Assembly (NCBI GenBank): GCA_963724385.1
Contig: CAVRUJ010000001.1
Span: 2,890,439 to 2,954,438 of the forward strand
Length of the DNA stretch: 64,000 nucleotides
Reading direction: 5' to 3'
Source: DASXQK01 sp963724385
GTDB lineage: Bacteria; Pseudomonadota; Alphaproteobacteria; Dongiales; Dongiaceae
The notes under the pieces are model-generated. The model was not told where the DNA came from and made no database searches. It saw nothing but the letters and a program-made list of their open reading frames with translations. A program made the translations under genes and the position numbers. This document shows, one piece after another, positions 8,096 through 16,686 of this stretch (positions are counted from its first letter, which is position 1; every line of letters begins with the position of its first letter).

Positions 8096-8573
8096 ATGGC
8101 CGGAAGGAAAAGCAAGACGACCTATGCGGGGCTGGCCCAGCTTGGCCATCGGGGTCACGCGCCGAAATCGCCCGAGGCGGCGGTGCTGGATCGGGTCGCC
8201 AATCCCCATCCCGATCGGGACTACGTGGTCCGCTTCACCCAGCCGGAGTTCACTTCCCTCTGTCCGGTCACCGGCCAGCCCGACTTCGCCCATCTCGTCA
8301 TCGACTACCTCCCGGATCGATGGATCGTCGAATCCAAGTCGCTCAAGCTCTATTTCGCCGCCTTCCGCAACCACGGCGCCTTCCACGAAGGCTGCACCCT
8401 CGACATCGCGAAGAAGCTGGTCGACCGGCTGAAGCCGCGGTGGCTGCGCATCGGCGGCTACTGGTATCCACGCGGCGGCATGCCCATCGACGTCTTCTAC
8501 CAGACGGGCGAGGCGCCGGCCGGAGTTCTGGATCCCGCCCCAGGCCGTGGCGCCCTATCGCGGGCGCGGCTGA
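8096..8573 (+). CDS. queF: preQ0 reductase (NADPH-dependent), 3' end frameshifted
   Basis: QueF reduces preQ0 to preQ1. The unimodal short form is recognised by EFTSLCPVTGQPD with the catalytic Cys, ESKSLKLYFAAFRNHGAFHE, and the C-terminal GGMPIDVFYQTG. After about 8524 the expected C-terminus (WIPPQAVAPYRGRG and a stop at 8571-8573) is found only in a different frame. As written, one extra base near GTTCTGG sends translation into unrelated sequence to 8656. The span 8096-8573 is one base longer than a multiple of three. Sequencing error or a real C-terminal lesion are both possible; catalytic residues precede the break. Confidence 0.88.
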
Positions 8574-8585
8574 GCGCGAGCCGGC

Positions 8586-9857
8586 TTGGCAGCGAAGAAC
8601 CCGCGGCACCCCCCTCCCCCATCCCTCCCCCACAAGGGGGGAGGGAGAAGAAATGACGAGCTGAGCCCCGCGAAGTCCCCCGCCCCCTCGACGGGGGCGG
8701 GTCGGGGTGGGGGTGAGGCACAGTCGCACTCGAACTCAGGCGACATTCGCGCCTCGATCAGGGACAAGGCCCTGGCGCTGGGCTTCGACGCCGTCGGCTT
8801 CGCCAAGGCAGAGCTTTCGCCGGCAGTGCGGGAAGGCCTCGCCGGGTTCCTGGCCCAAGGCTATCACGGCGACATGGGCTGGCTCGCGGCCAAGGCCGAG
8901 CGCCGCGCCGAGCCCAAATCGCTCTGGCCCGAAGCCCGCTCGGTCGTCGTGCTCGGCCTCAATTACGGGCCGTCCGAGGATCCCTTCGCCCTCAGGGACG
9001 CAGCCGACAAGGGCGATGTCTCGGTCTATGCCCGCAATCGCGACTACCACGATGTGGTCAAGAAGCGCCTCAAGGCGCTCGCCCGCTGGATGGCGGAGCA
9101 GCATGGCGCCGCGGTCAAGGTCTTCGTCGATACCGCGCCAGTGATGGAAAAGCCGCTGGCCGAAGCGGCCGGCATCGGTTGGCAAGGCAAGCACAGCAAC
9201 CTCGTCTCGCGCGAGTTCGGCTCCTGGCTGTTCCTCGGCGAGGTCTTCACCGATCTTGATCTGGAAACGGGCCCGGCGGAAAGCGACCATTGCGGGGAAT
9301 GCCGGCGCTGCCTTGATGTTTGCCCGACCAAGGCCTTCCCTGCGCCCTACCGGCTCGATGCCCGGCGCTGCATCTCCTATCTCACCATCGAGCACAAGGG
9401 CCCAATCCCGCGCGAACTCAGGCCGCTCATGGGCAACCGCATCTATGGCTGCGACGACTGCCTCGCTGTCTGTCCCTGGAACAAGTTCGCGAGCGCGACA
9501 CCGATGCCGGATTTGGCGGCGCGCGAAGACCTCAAGGCGCCGATGCTGGCCGAACTCGCCGCCCTCGACGACGCAGGATTCCGCAAGCGCTTCTCCGGCT
9601 CCCCGGTCAAGCGCATCGGGCGCGGGCGTTTCGTCCGCAATGTGCTGATCGCGATCGGCAACAGCGGCGACCCGGCGTTGCTCAATTCGGCGGTAGTGCT
9701 GCTCGGCGACGGAGACCCGTTGGTTCGCGGAGCCGCCGTATGGGCGGTGTCGCGGTTAGTGCAACCGACCGAACTGAGGCAGTTGGCCAAACAGTACCGG
9801 AACGCCGAAGCATCCAGCGAGGTGACCGAGGAGTGGCAATCCGCCCTCGCCTCTTGA
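8586..9857 (+). CDS. queG: Epoxyqueuosine reductase
   Basis: QueG reduces epoxyqueuosine in tRNA to queuosine using cobalamin and two [4Fe-4S] clusters. The clusters are bound by HCGECRRCLDVCPTKAF and YGCDDCLAVCPWNKF; the N-terminal cobalamin-binding region includes GFDAVGFAKAEL and GIGWQGKHSNLVSREFGSW. A HEAT-like tail ends the protein. Family similarity begins only at about 8745. The preceding 53 residues are Pro/Gly-rich and are encoded by the repeat at 8611-8720, and the only in-frame ATG is 8586. So either the repeat has extended the protein or the true start is obscured. It is the last gene of the queuosine cluster. Confidence 0.92.
   Translation: MAAKNPRHPPPPSLPHKGGGRRNDELSPAKSPAPSTGAGRGGGEAQSHSNSGDIRASIRDKALALGFDAVGFAKAELSPAVREGLAGFLAQGYHGDMGWLAAKAERRAEPKSLWPEARSVVVLGLNYGPSEDPFALRDAADKGDVSVYARNRDYHDVVKKRLKALARWMAEQHGAAVKVFVDTAPVMEKPLAEAAGIGWQGKHSNLVSREFGSWLFLGEVFTDLDLETGPAESDHCGECRRCLDVCPTKAFPAPYRLDARRCISYLTIEHKGPIPRELRPLMGNRIYGCDDCLAVCPWNKFASATPMPDLAAREDLKAPMLAELAALDDAGFRKRFSGSPVKRIGRGRFVRNVLIAIGNSGDPALLNSAVVLLGDGDPLVRGAAVWAVSRLVQPTELRQLAKQYRNAEASSEVTEEWQSALAS
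8611..8720. repeat. GC-rich palindromic repeat between queF and queG
   Basis: CCCTCCCCC/GGGGGAGGG flank ACAAGG at about 8622-8645, and a second set (CCCCCGCCCCC/GGGGGCGGG) follows at about 8678-8702. This is the familiar CTCCCTCCCC-TTGTGGGGG-type intergenic repeat of Alphaproteobacteria. It runs into the only available 5' part of the queG frame. Confidence 0.6.
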
Positions 9858-9866
9858 ACGGTTGAT

Positions 9867-10268
9867 CTAAACCGCCGGCACCGGCCGCGGCTTTCGCGCG
9901 TCGTCCACGGCCACATAGGTGAAGGTCCCGCTGGTCACCCGCTCGGCCGTGCCGCCGATGCGCCGTTCGACCCAGGCGTCGATGCGCACGCTCAAGGAGG
10001 TACGTCCGACCCTGGTCACCTCGGCGTAGCAGCTGACCAGGTCGCCCACCAGGACCGGCCGGTGGAAGGTCATGGCCTCCACCGCCACGGTCACCACCCG
10101 GCCCTTGGCCCGGCCGACGGCCGCGACCCCGCCGGCCATGTCCATCTGGGACATCATCCAGCCGCCGAAGATGTCGCCGCTGGCGTTCGCATCGGCCGGC
10201 ATGGCGATGGTGCGGATGGCCGGCTCCCGGTCCCTAGGCGGCCAGTCACCTTGCGGCTGGTCGGTCAT
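9867..10268 (-). CDS. Acyl-CoA thioesterase, YciA-like hotdog protein
   Basis: A 133-residue hotdog-fold hydrolase expected to cleave acyl-CoA thioesters. The signature PADANASGDIFGGWMMSQMD and the following AKGRVVTVAVEAMTFHRPV are typical of YciA/cytosolic acyl-CoA thioesterases, with the catalytic Asp/Asn in the NASGDIFGGW turn. Start at 10268 (MTDQPQGDWPP) is preferred; a longer frame from 10316 adds 16 unlikely residues. It is convergent with queG, with nine bases between the stops. Confidence 0.88.
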   Translation of the reverse strand: MTDQPQGDWPPRDREPAIRTIAMPADANASGDIFGGWMMSQMDMAGGVAAVGRAKGRVVTVAVEAMTFHRPVLVGDLVSCYAEVTRVGRTSLSVRIDAWVERRIGGTAERVTSGTFTYVAVDDARKPRPVPAV

Positions 10269-10365
10269 GAAATCCCTCCGATACCCAATCTGTTGTGTTG
10301 CCTTAGGCCCGATCATACCGCATCAAGCTTGTTTCCGCGGCACCCCATCCCCATAATCCGCCGCC

Positions 10366-12348
10366 ATGAACGATCTCTTTTCCGCCAATCCGAAGCGCAA
10401 CGCCGACTACTCGGCCAAGGACATCGAGGTCCTGGAGGGCTTGGAACCCGTGCGCCGGCGCCCCGGCATGTATATCGGCGGAACCGACGAGCGGGCCATG
10501 CATCATCTGGTGGCCGAGCTTCTGGACAACGCCATGGACGAGGCGGTGGCGGGCCAGGCCAACCGTATCGAGGTGGAGCTGGACAAGGACGGCTTCATCA
10601 CCGTGCGCGACAACGGCCGGGGCATCCCCGTCGACCCCCACCCCAAGTTCAAGGACAAGTCCGCCCTCGAGGTGATCCTGACCACGCTCCATTCCGGCGG
10701 CAAGTTCGGGGGCAAGGTCTATCAGACCTCGGGCGGCCTGCACGGCGTCGGCCTGTCGGTGGTGAACGCTCTCGCCGACAAGCTGGAGGTCGAGGTCGCC
10801 CGCGACCGGCAGCTGTTCACCCAGAGCTATGTCCGCGGCAAGCCCCAAGGCAAGCTGAAGAAGGCGGGCGCGGTCAACCGGCGCGGCACTTCGGTGCGCT
10901 GCCATCCCGATCCGGAAGTCTTCGGCCAGGCGCGCTTCCAGCCCGACCGCTGCTATCGCATGGCGCGCTCCAAGGCCTATCTCTTCCGCGGCGTCGAAAT
11001 CCGCTGGCACTGCGATCCCTCTCTCATCGCCAAGGACGACGAGACGCCGGCCGAGGCCGTGCTGCATTTCCCCGGCGGCCTCGTCGATTTCCTGACGGCG
11101 AGCCTGGAGGACCGCAAGACGGTCACCATTACGCCCTTCGTCGGCGAGGCAAAGCTGCCGGAGAATCAGGGCCGCCTGGAATGGGCCATCGCCTGGCCGG
11201 TGGACGGCGAGGGCTTCCTCAACTCCTATTGCAACACCATCCCCACACCCGAGGGCGGCACCCACGAGGCCGGATTGCGCACGGGCCTGACGCGTTCGCT
11301 TCGGGCGTACGGCGAGCTGGTGGGCAACCGCAAGGCGGGGCAGATCACGGCGGAGGACGTCTCGGGGGGTGCCGTGATGATGCTCTCCCTGTTCATCCGC
11401 GATCCCCAATTCCAAGGCCAGACCAAGGAGAAGCTCGCCAGCGTCGAAGCCGGGCGGCTGGTCGAGGCCACCATCAAGGACCATCTCGACCATTGGCTCT
11501 CGGCCGACACGGCGCGGGCGAGCGATCTCCTGGACCGGGTGATCGAGCTGGCCGAGGAGCGTCTCAGGCGAAAGCAGGACCGCGAGCTCGTCCGCAAGAC
11601 GGCGACGCGCAAGCTGCGCCTTCCGGGCAAGCTCGCCGACTGCACCCGCGACGCCGCCGCCGGCACCGAGATCTTCCTGGTCGAAGGCGATTCCGCCGGC
11701 GGCTCGGCCAAGCAGGCGCGCGACCGGGCGACCCAGGCCGTGCTGCCGTTGCGCGGCAAGATCCTCAACGTCGCCAGCGCGTCGACCGAGAAGCTGGCCC
11801 AGAACCAGGAGCTGATCGACCTGATCCAGGCGCTCGGCTGTGGCACGCGCGACAAGTTCGACGAAAGCCGGCTGCGCTACGAGCGCGTCATCATCATGAC
11901 CGACGCCGACGTGGACGGCGCCCATATCGCCTCCCTGCTCATGACCTTCTTCTATCGCGAGATGCCGGGCCTGATCGAAAAGGGCCATCTGTTCCTGGCC
12001 CAGCCCCCGCTCTATCGCCTGACCCAGGGCAGCACCGTCATCTATGCCCGCGACGACCGCCACAAGGACGAGCTGATGGCGGGCACGCTTTCCGGGCGCG
12101 GCAAGGTGGAGATCAGCCGCTTCAAGGGCCTGGGCGAGATGCCGGCCATCCAGCTCAAGGAGACGACCATGGATCGGGGCAAGCGCATCCTGCTCCGCGT
12201 CCAGGTGCCGGACCGGTACGGCGAGGGCGACCGGAGCGAGGCGCGCAAGACCGCCCAGCTGGTCGAGAGCCTGATGGGCCGCAAGCCCGAGCTGCGCTTC
12301 GCCTTCATCCAGGAAAACGCAGCCCTGGCGCGCGATCTCGACCTGTGA
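10366..12348 (+). CDS. parE: DNA topoisomerase IV subunit B
   Basis: ParE is the ATPase subunit that, with ParC, decatenates replicated chromosomes. The 660-residue protein shows the GHKL ATPase fold: ELLDNAMDEAV, VRDNGRGIPVDPHPKF, SGGLHGVGLSVVNAL and the transducer QTKEKL. The TOPRIM domain has EIFLVEGDSAGGSAKQARDR, PLRGKILNV and IIMTDADVDGAHI, followed by RFKGLGEM. The family choice (ParE rather than GyrB) rests on the short N-terminus, the Pro-His-Pro loop and the absence of a GyrB-specific insert. A lipoprotein gene follows 20 bases later. Confidence 0.96.
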   Translation: MNDLFSANPKRNADYSAKDIEVLEGLEPVRRRPGMYIGGTDERAMHHLVAELLDNAMDEAVAGQANRIEVELDKDGFITVRDNGRGIPVDPHPKFKDKSALEVILTTLHSGGKFGGKVYQTSGGLHGVGLSVVNALADKLEVEVARDRQLFTQSYVRGKPQGKLKKAGAVNRRGTSVRCHPDPEVFGQARFQPDRCYRMARSKAYLFRGVEIRWHCDPSLIAKDDETPAEAVLHFPGGLVDFLTASLEDRKTVTITPFVGEAKLPENQGRLEWAIAWPVDGEGFLNSYCNTIPTPEGGTHEAGLRTGLTRSLRAYGELVGNRKAGQITAEDVSGGAVMMLSLFIRDPQFQGQTKEKLASVEAGRLVEATIKDHLDHWLSADTARASDLLDRVIELAEERLRRKQDRELVRKTATRKLRLPGKLADCTRDAAAGTEIFLVEGDSAGGSAKQARDRATQAVLPLRGKILNVASASTEKLAQNQELIDLIQALGCGTRDKFDESRLRYERVIIMTDADVDGAHIASLLMTFFYREMPGLIEKGHLFLAQPPLYRLTQGSTVIYARDDRHKDELMAGTLSGRGKVEISRFKGLGEMPAIQLKETTMDRGKRILLRVQVPDRYGEGDRSEARKTAQLVESLMGRKPELRFAFIQENAALARDLDL

Positions 12349-12368
12349 GAGCGGGCGATGGAAGGAAC

Positions 12369-12935
12369 ATGAGAAAGCTCTGCCATCTCGCGCTTGGCCT
12401 GCTGCTAGCCGGCTGTTCGGCCTCCGGCGGCGTCATCACGTACACTGAGATGGATACCGGCTACTCGCCGCAGGAATTCGCCTATGCCGGGGGGCCGGGC
12501 GAGCTGTGGACCGAGGTGATGGGCAATCCCTTCACGGCGCCCAAGCCCGAACTCGACCAAGCAGTGACCGCGACGATGTACGCCGCCCATTTCGGACCGG
12601 CCACGCGCTTCACCACCACGCCGGGCCCGAAGGCCCTTCGCACCTACCGCGTGCAGCTGATGTTCAACGGACCGGAGACCAACGCCATGGCGGCCTGCGG
12701 CCCCGTCGCGCCGATCCCGGCGATCTATCGAGGCGGGAACGTCCTGCTCTTCGCCGCCTTCTGCCGCGACGATCGCGCGCTCACTTTCCTGCGCGCCGCC
12801 GGGGACAAGTTCGCGGGTCCCGAGGATCCGCGATTCGTGGCCTTCATCCGCGAGATCACCATCCGGCTCTTCCCGCCCCAGAACCCCGACATGCACGACC
12901 AGCTGCACGACCACTGCCAGACGGACGATTGCTGA
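12369..12935 (+). CDS. Putative lipoprotein, unknown function
   Basis: A 188-residue protein beginning MRKLCHLALGLLLAGCSAS: a signal peptide with lipobox LLAGC and Cys17 as the lipidation site. The mature part has no recognised domain; it contains several Cys residues (in ACGP, AAFCRDD and a His/Cys-rich tail ending HCQTDDC). The start is preceded by GGAAGGAAC, a fair ribosome site, 20 bases after parE, so cotranscription is plausible. Confidence 0.7.
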   Translation: MRKLCHLALGLLLAGCSASGGVITYTEMDTGYSPQEFAYAGGPGELWTEVMGNPFTAPKPELDQAVTATMYAAHFGPATRFTTTPGPKALRTYRVQLMFNGPETNAMAACGPVAPIPAIYRGGNVLLFAAFCRDDRALTFLRAAGDKFAGPEDPRFVAFIREITIRLFPPQNPDMHDQLHDHCQTDDC

Positions 12936-12944
12936 GGCAATCGA

Positions 12945-13649
12945 CTACGCCTTCTGAGCGAGCCACTCGCGCAACGCCCGCGTCACCGCCTCCGGCCGCT
13001 CGAGCGGCGCCAGATGGCCGCAGTCCTCGATCACCACCAGACGCGCACCCGGGATCGCCGCCGCCATCTCCTTGAGCAGGCCGGGTGCTGCCAGCGGATC
13101 CTGGCGCCCGCCCAGGATCATGATCGGACAACGGATGCTCGAGAGCCCCGGCCTGCTGTCCGGGCGGGCGAGGATCGCCCGCTGCTGGCGCAGATAAGCC
13201 TTGCGCCCGACGCGATCGGCCATCGCGCCCACCAGGGCCGAGAGCCGCCGGTCGCCAAGCCGCATGGGATGTACCAGCAAGGTCATCATCGGCGTGGCAC
13301 CAGCTGTCGGGCGCAGCATCGCGACTTCGCCCAGCGCCTCGGGCCCCGGCGTGGCGGCGAGCAGCGCCAGGCGAGTCACCCGGTCGGGCGCGCGGCGCAT
13401 GATCTCCAAGGCGACGTGGCCGCCGAGCGAGAAACCGGCGAGCGCGAAACGCGCCGGCATCTCGGCCAGAACGCGGGCGGCCATGGCGGCGATGGAATCG
13501 TCACGCGTCAGATCGCCGCAGCGCACCTCGGCGAGATCGGCGAGGTCGGCGATCTGGTGGCGCCACAGGCCGGCATCGCACAGCGCGCCCGGCAACAGCA
13601 CGAGCACCGGGCGCTTGCCGGCTTGCGGGCCGCTAGCCTGCTTCTGCAT
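12945..13649 (-). CDS. Alpha/beta-fold hydrolase
   Basis: A 234-residue hydrolase. The nucleophile elbow GFSLGG, the acid in GGRQDPLAAP and the His in EDCGHLAPLERPEAV complete a Ser-Asp-His triad, and LLPGALCDAGLW is the oxyanion-hole region (HG-like PG form). The substrate is unknown; short-chain esters or lactones are typical for the group. Start at 13649 (MQKQASGPQAG) is chosen because the frame upstream runs antisense through the repeat element and the helicase gene. Nine bases separate it from the lipoprotein stop. Confidence 0.85.
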   Translation of the reverse strand: MQKQASGPQAGKRPVLVLLPGALCDAGLWRHQIADLADLAEVRCGDLTRDDSIAAMAARVLAEMPARFALAGFSLGGHVALEIMRRAPDRVTRLALLAATPGPEALGEVAMLRPTAGATPMMTLLVHPMRLGDRRLSALVGAMADRVGRKAYLRQQRAILARPDSRPGLSSIRCPIMILGGRQDPLAAPGLLKEMAAAIPGARLVVIEDCGHLAPLERPEAVTRALREWLAQKA

Positions 13650-13674
13650 TGTTCGAGATGGAGCCGTGACCGAG

Positions 13675-14069
13675 CCCGAGTTTCTCACAGGGATAGCGAT
13701 GGCGCCGAGGCGAATTTGCCGACAGGCTAGGAAGGCGGCGAAGCCCGATGTTAGCACATCGGGTGAGCCGGCTGACGACGTCCTGTCGTCAAATTCGCCC
13801 GGCCCTCCGGGTTGCCGCGCGCGGGGCGCCCACCAGTGGCTCGATGCCGAGGGACCGCTTGGTCCCTCGGCTGAATCGATCCACCCTGATAAAGCGGAGC
13901 GGGCCGATTCACCCGACGCTTCGAGACGAAGCGTCGGGATCGGACCGCGCAGCGGGCCTCGCCGATGGGTGAACATCGCCTTCGGCCGTCGATCCGCTTC
14001 GCGGCTCGACCCTAGTGGATCACCGCCGCGCGCGAGCAACGACATCATTATCCCTGTAAGAAATTCGGG
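13675..14069. repeat. 395-bp palindrome-rich element with 21-bp terminal inverted repeats
   Basis: CCCGAGTTTCTCACAGGGATA (13675-13695) and TATCCCTGTAAGAAATTCGGG (14049-14069) are inverted with 19 of 21 matches. Inside are further hairpins: CCGAGGGACC/GGTCCCTCGG, CCCGACGCTTCG/CGAAGCGTCGGG and GAATTTGCCGACAGG/CCTGTCGTCAAATTC. No transposase or coherent protein is encoded. It looks like a non-autonomous mobile element or a structured repeat, filling most of the gap before the helicase. Confidence 0.65.
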
Positions 14070-14104
14070 CATGTCCTCCGAGACTCGCCGGGCCTTGCAT
14101 TGCG

Positions 14105-14132
14105 TTGACAAAATCCTATCTACTCCTATGAT
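14105..14132 (+). promoter_or_regulatory. Sigma-70 promoter of the DEAD-box helicase gene
   Basis: TTGACA (14105-14110), a 16-base spacer, and TATGAT (14127-14132). It lies 70 bases upstream of the helicase start, just outside the palindromic element. Confidence 0.7.
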
Positions 14133-14201
14133 CCGCCGCAATTTTCCGGACTGACGTTCCGCCATTCGCGAACCTCCGGCCGGCGGAGCAGCAAAGGACA
14201 C

Positions 14202-15812
14202 ATGAGTTTTTCCGATCTGGGGTTGAGCCCCGAGGTTTTGCGCGCGGTTGCCGATGTCGGCTATGTCGAGCCGACCCCGATCCAAGCCCAGGCCATCCCC
14301 TATGTGCTGATGGGACGAGACATCCTGGGCTCGGCCCAGACGGGCACAGGCAAGACCGCCGGATTCACCCTGCCGATGATCGACATCCTGGCGAGCGGCC
14401 GGGCCAGGGTGCGCATGCCGCGCTCCCTCATCCTGGAGCCGACCCGTGAGCTCGCCACCCAGGTCTCCGAAAACTTCGAGCTCTACGGCAAGTACAACAA
14501 GCTCACCATGGCGCTTCTGATCGGCGGCGAATCCTTCGCCGACCAGCTGAAGAAGCTCGATCGGGGGGTGGACGTCCTGATCGCCACGCCCGGCCGCCTG
14601 CTCGATCTCTATGAGCGCGGCAAGATCCTGTTGAGCGACGTCAAGATCCTGGTGATCGACGAAGCCGACCGGATGCTGGACATGGGCTTCATCCCGGACG
14701 TGGAAAGGATCGTGGGACTGCTGCCGCGAATCCGCCAGACCCTGTTCTTCTCGGCCACCATGCCGCCGGAGATCCGGCGCCTGGCCGACGCCTTCCTGAT
14801 GAACCCGAAGGAGATCAGCGTCTCCCCGCCCGCCTCGCCTGCGGCCCTCGTGGTCCAGAGCATGATCGCGGTGGACCACCAGGATAAGCGCGAGGCGCTG
14901 CGCCATCTGCTGCGCACCGAGAACGTGCGCAACGCCGTCATCTTCTGCAATCGCAAGCGCGACGTGGACATCCTCCACCGGTCGCTCGCCAAACACGGCT
15001 TCGATGCCGCACCGCTCCATGGCGACATGGCGCAGGCCCGGCGCACCGAGACCCTGGAGCGCTTCCGCAATGGCGAGATCGCCATCCTGGTGGCGAGCGA
15101 CGTGGCGGCGCGCGGCCTCGACATCGAGGGGCTCAGCCACGTCTTCAACTTCGACGTTCCGATCCACGCCGAGGACTACATCCACCGGATCGGCCGCACC
15201 GGCCGGGCGGGACGCGAAGGCCATGCCTTCACCATCGCCTGCGAGGAAGATGGCCGGCATGTCGAGGCGATCGAGAAGCTCCTGGGCAAGACGATCCCGC
15301 GCATGGAAATCCAAGGCATTCCGACCGTCGCCTTCGTCGACGGCCCAGCGCATCGTGGCCGCTATGGCCGGCATGGATCGGGCCGGCCAGAGCGCGGTGA
15401 CAAGGAGCACGGTGACAAAGAGCGCGGTGACAAAGAGCGCGGCGGCAAGGAGCGCTCGGGCGTCAGGCACGCCAGAGCCCATGCCCCGAGCACCCATCAT
15501 GAAACGGCCGAGCAGCCCATCGAGCGCCGGCCCGAGGAGACAGAGATGCGTGAGACTGCAACGACGGAGCCGGCGGTCGTCCGGCAGCCCCGAAAGGAAG
15601 AGCGGGTTCGCAATGAGGCGCGCGGCCGGCGCGACGGGAAATCCCGGCGCGAAGAACCCCGCAAGCATGAGCCGGTGCGCCCCGACCAGGCTTCCCGTGC
15701 CATCGAGAGCGACGGTGATCAGCCGGTGCTCGCTTTCGGCGACCATATGCCGGATTTCCTGAAGCGCCCGGTGAAGCTGCCGCCGATCAGCAAGGAATCC
15801 GAAGCGGCATAA
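14202..15812 (+). CDS. DEAD-box ATP-dependent RNA helicase, RhlE-like
   Basis: A 536-residue helicase. The N-terminal core (about 1-375) has the Q motif PTPIQAQAIP, Walker A AQTGTGKT, PTRELA, TPGR, DEAD (VIDEADRMLDMGF), SAT, and HRIGRTGRAGR. It should unwind short RNA duplexes in ribosome assembly or mRNA turnover. After residue 390 the tail is low-complexity and basic/acidic, with a 15-base tandem DNA repeat (15397-15455) giving GDKERGDKERG-type units, common in alphaproteobacterial RhlE tails. Start ATG 14202 gives the standard MSFSDLGLSPEVLRAV. A sigma-70 promoter lies at 14105. Confidence 0.94.
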   Translation: MSFSDLGLSPEVLRAVADVGYVEPTPIQAQAIPYVLMGRDILGSAQTGTGKTAGFTLPMIDILASGRARVRMPRSLILEPTRELATQVSENFELYGKYNKLTMALLIGGESFADQLKKLDRGVDVLIATPGRLLDLYERGKILLSDVKILVIDEADRMLDMGFIPDVERIVGLLPRIRQTLFFSATMPPEIRRLADAFLMNPKEISVSPPASPAALVVQSMIAVDHQDKREALRHLLRTENVRNAVIFCNRKRDVDILHRSLAKHGFDAAPLHGDMAQARRTETLERFRNGEIAILVASDVAARGLDIEGLSHVFNFDVPIHAEDYIHRIGRTGRAGREGHAFTIACEEDGRHVEAIEKLLGKTIPRMEIQGIPTVAFVDGPAHRGRYGRHGSGRPERGDKEHGDKERGDKERGGKERSGVRHARAHAPSTHHETAEQPIERRPEETEMRETATTEPAVVRQPRKEERVRNEARGRRDGKSRREEPRKHEPVRPDQASRAIESDGDQPVLAFGDHMPDFLKRPVKLPPISKESEAA

Positions 15813-15830
15813 ATCGGCGAGCCACGCGGG

Positions 15831-16192
15831 ATGCGGCCAGGGCCCGCCATCGCGCTGCTGGTGATCGACCTCCAGAAGGCCATCGACGATCCGCGCTGGG
15901 CCAAGGACGGCCCGCGCAACAATCCGGAAGCCGAAGCGAACGTCGCCCGCCTGCTGGTGGACTGGCGCAAGGCCGGCCGGCCGATCATCCACATCCGCCA
16001 CGATTCGACGGAACCTCAATCGTCCTATCGCCCCGGCCAGCCGGGCAATGAGTTCAAGCCCGAGGCGCTGCCGCTTCCCGGCGAAACCATCATCGCCAAG
16101 CGCACCAACAGCGCCTTCATCGGCACGGAGCTGGAAAGCCGCCTGCGCAGAGCCGGGATCAAGGGTCTCGTCGTGGCCGGCGTGATCACCAA
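15831..16192 (+). pseudogene. Isochorismatase-family hydrolase, truncated by the prophage
   Basis: The first 120 residues match cysteine hydrolases: IALLVIDLQKAIDDPRW with the catalytic Asp, the RPIIHIRHDSTEP strand, and KRTNSAFIGTELESRLRRAGIKGLVVAGVITN with the catalytic Lys. The nucleophile motif expected directly after GVITN (a Cys/Ser-V-E-T-type stretch) and the rest of the fold are missing. Sequence changes character at 16190-16195, where the phage lipoprotein gene on the other strand ends. I therefore place the integration joint here; the missing 3' part should lie beyond the far end of the prophage. It starts 18 bases after the helicase stop. Confidence 0.8.
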
Positions 16193-16681
16193 TGACAAGG
16201 CCGAAATTCAGAAGCGCCCGAACTACGGGGGTTTTTATAGGTCCAGTAGGCCTTTGCCGGCGGTTTTGCCGGCGGTAGGGCGTTCCCTATCAGGACGCGG
16301 CCACGGTCCTGGTCGGGAACCGCCTGGCTCGATGGCTTCTGGGATTTCGCCGAGCGTCTTGGGCTTGCGGCCGCGGCCTGCTCCGCCTGGACGGCGGCGA
16401 CGACGGCGACGATCTGCTTGAGCAGGGTCGCGGTATCGGTCGGGAGGTTGCCGCAGAAGGCCACCAGGGCGCTGAGGGCCTTCGGGGTATGCGGCTTCTG
16501 GAATTGGGCCGAGCACCACATGGCGGTGACCGGCTGGACGGCCGTCAGGACAAAGCCGGCGTCCTGATTGACCGGTGAGGGCGACAGTGAGTGCGCTACT
16601 CCCCGCCGCGACCCCGGCCAAGGGGAGCGCAGCGCACCCCCCGAGGGCCAGGGCAACGGCGAGGAGAAGGGCAAGGCGCAT
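16186..16681 (-). CDS. Phage lipoprotein at the prophage end, frameshifted
   Basis: It starts MRLALLLAVALALGGCAAL, a signal peptide with lipobox ALGGC. After about 40 residues the coherent protein moves to another frame near 16570: SPVNQDAGFVLTAVQPVTAM, then an Ala/Gln-rich helix and ending KAYWTYKNP. The stop at 16186 falls about seven bases into host sequence, so its last codons are host-derived. Its position after the lysis genes suggests an envelope-related late function, but I do not recognise a family. Confidence 0.5.
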
Positions 16682-16686
16682 CCGGC

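Noticed and set aside
10062..12368. Long plus-strand frame running through parE into the lipoprotein gene
   Set aside because: Only its last part (from 12369) is a protein; the rest is an out-of-frame reading of parE.
13650..16019. Very long open frame on the minus strand continuing upstream of the alpha/beta hydrolase
   Set aside because: It runs antisense to the DEAD-box helicase and through the palindromic element; the composition is Arg/Asp-rich shadow sequence typical of GC-rich antisense frames.
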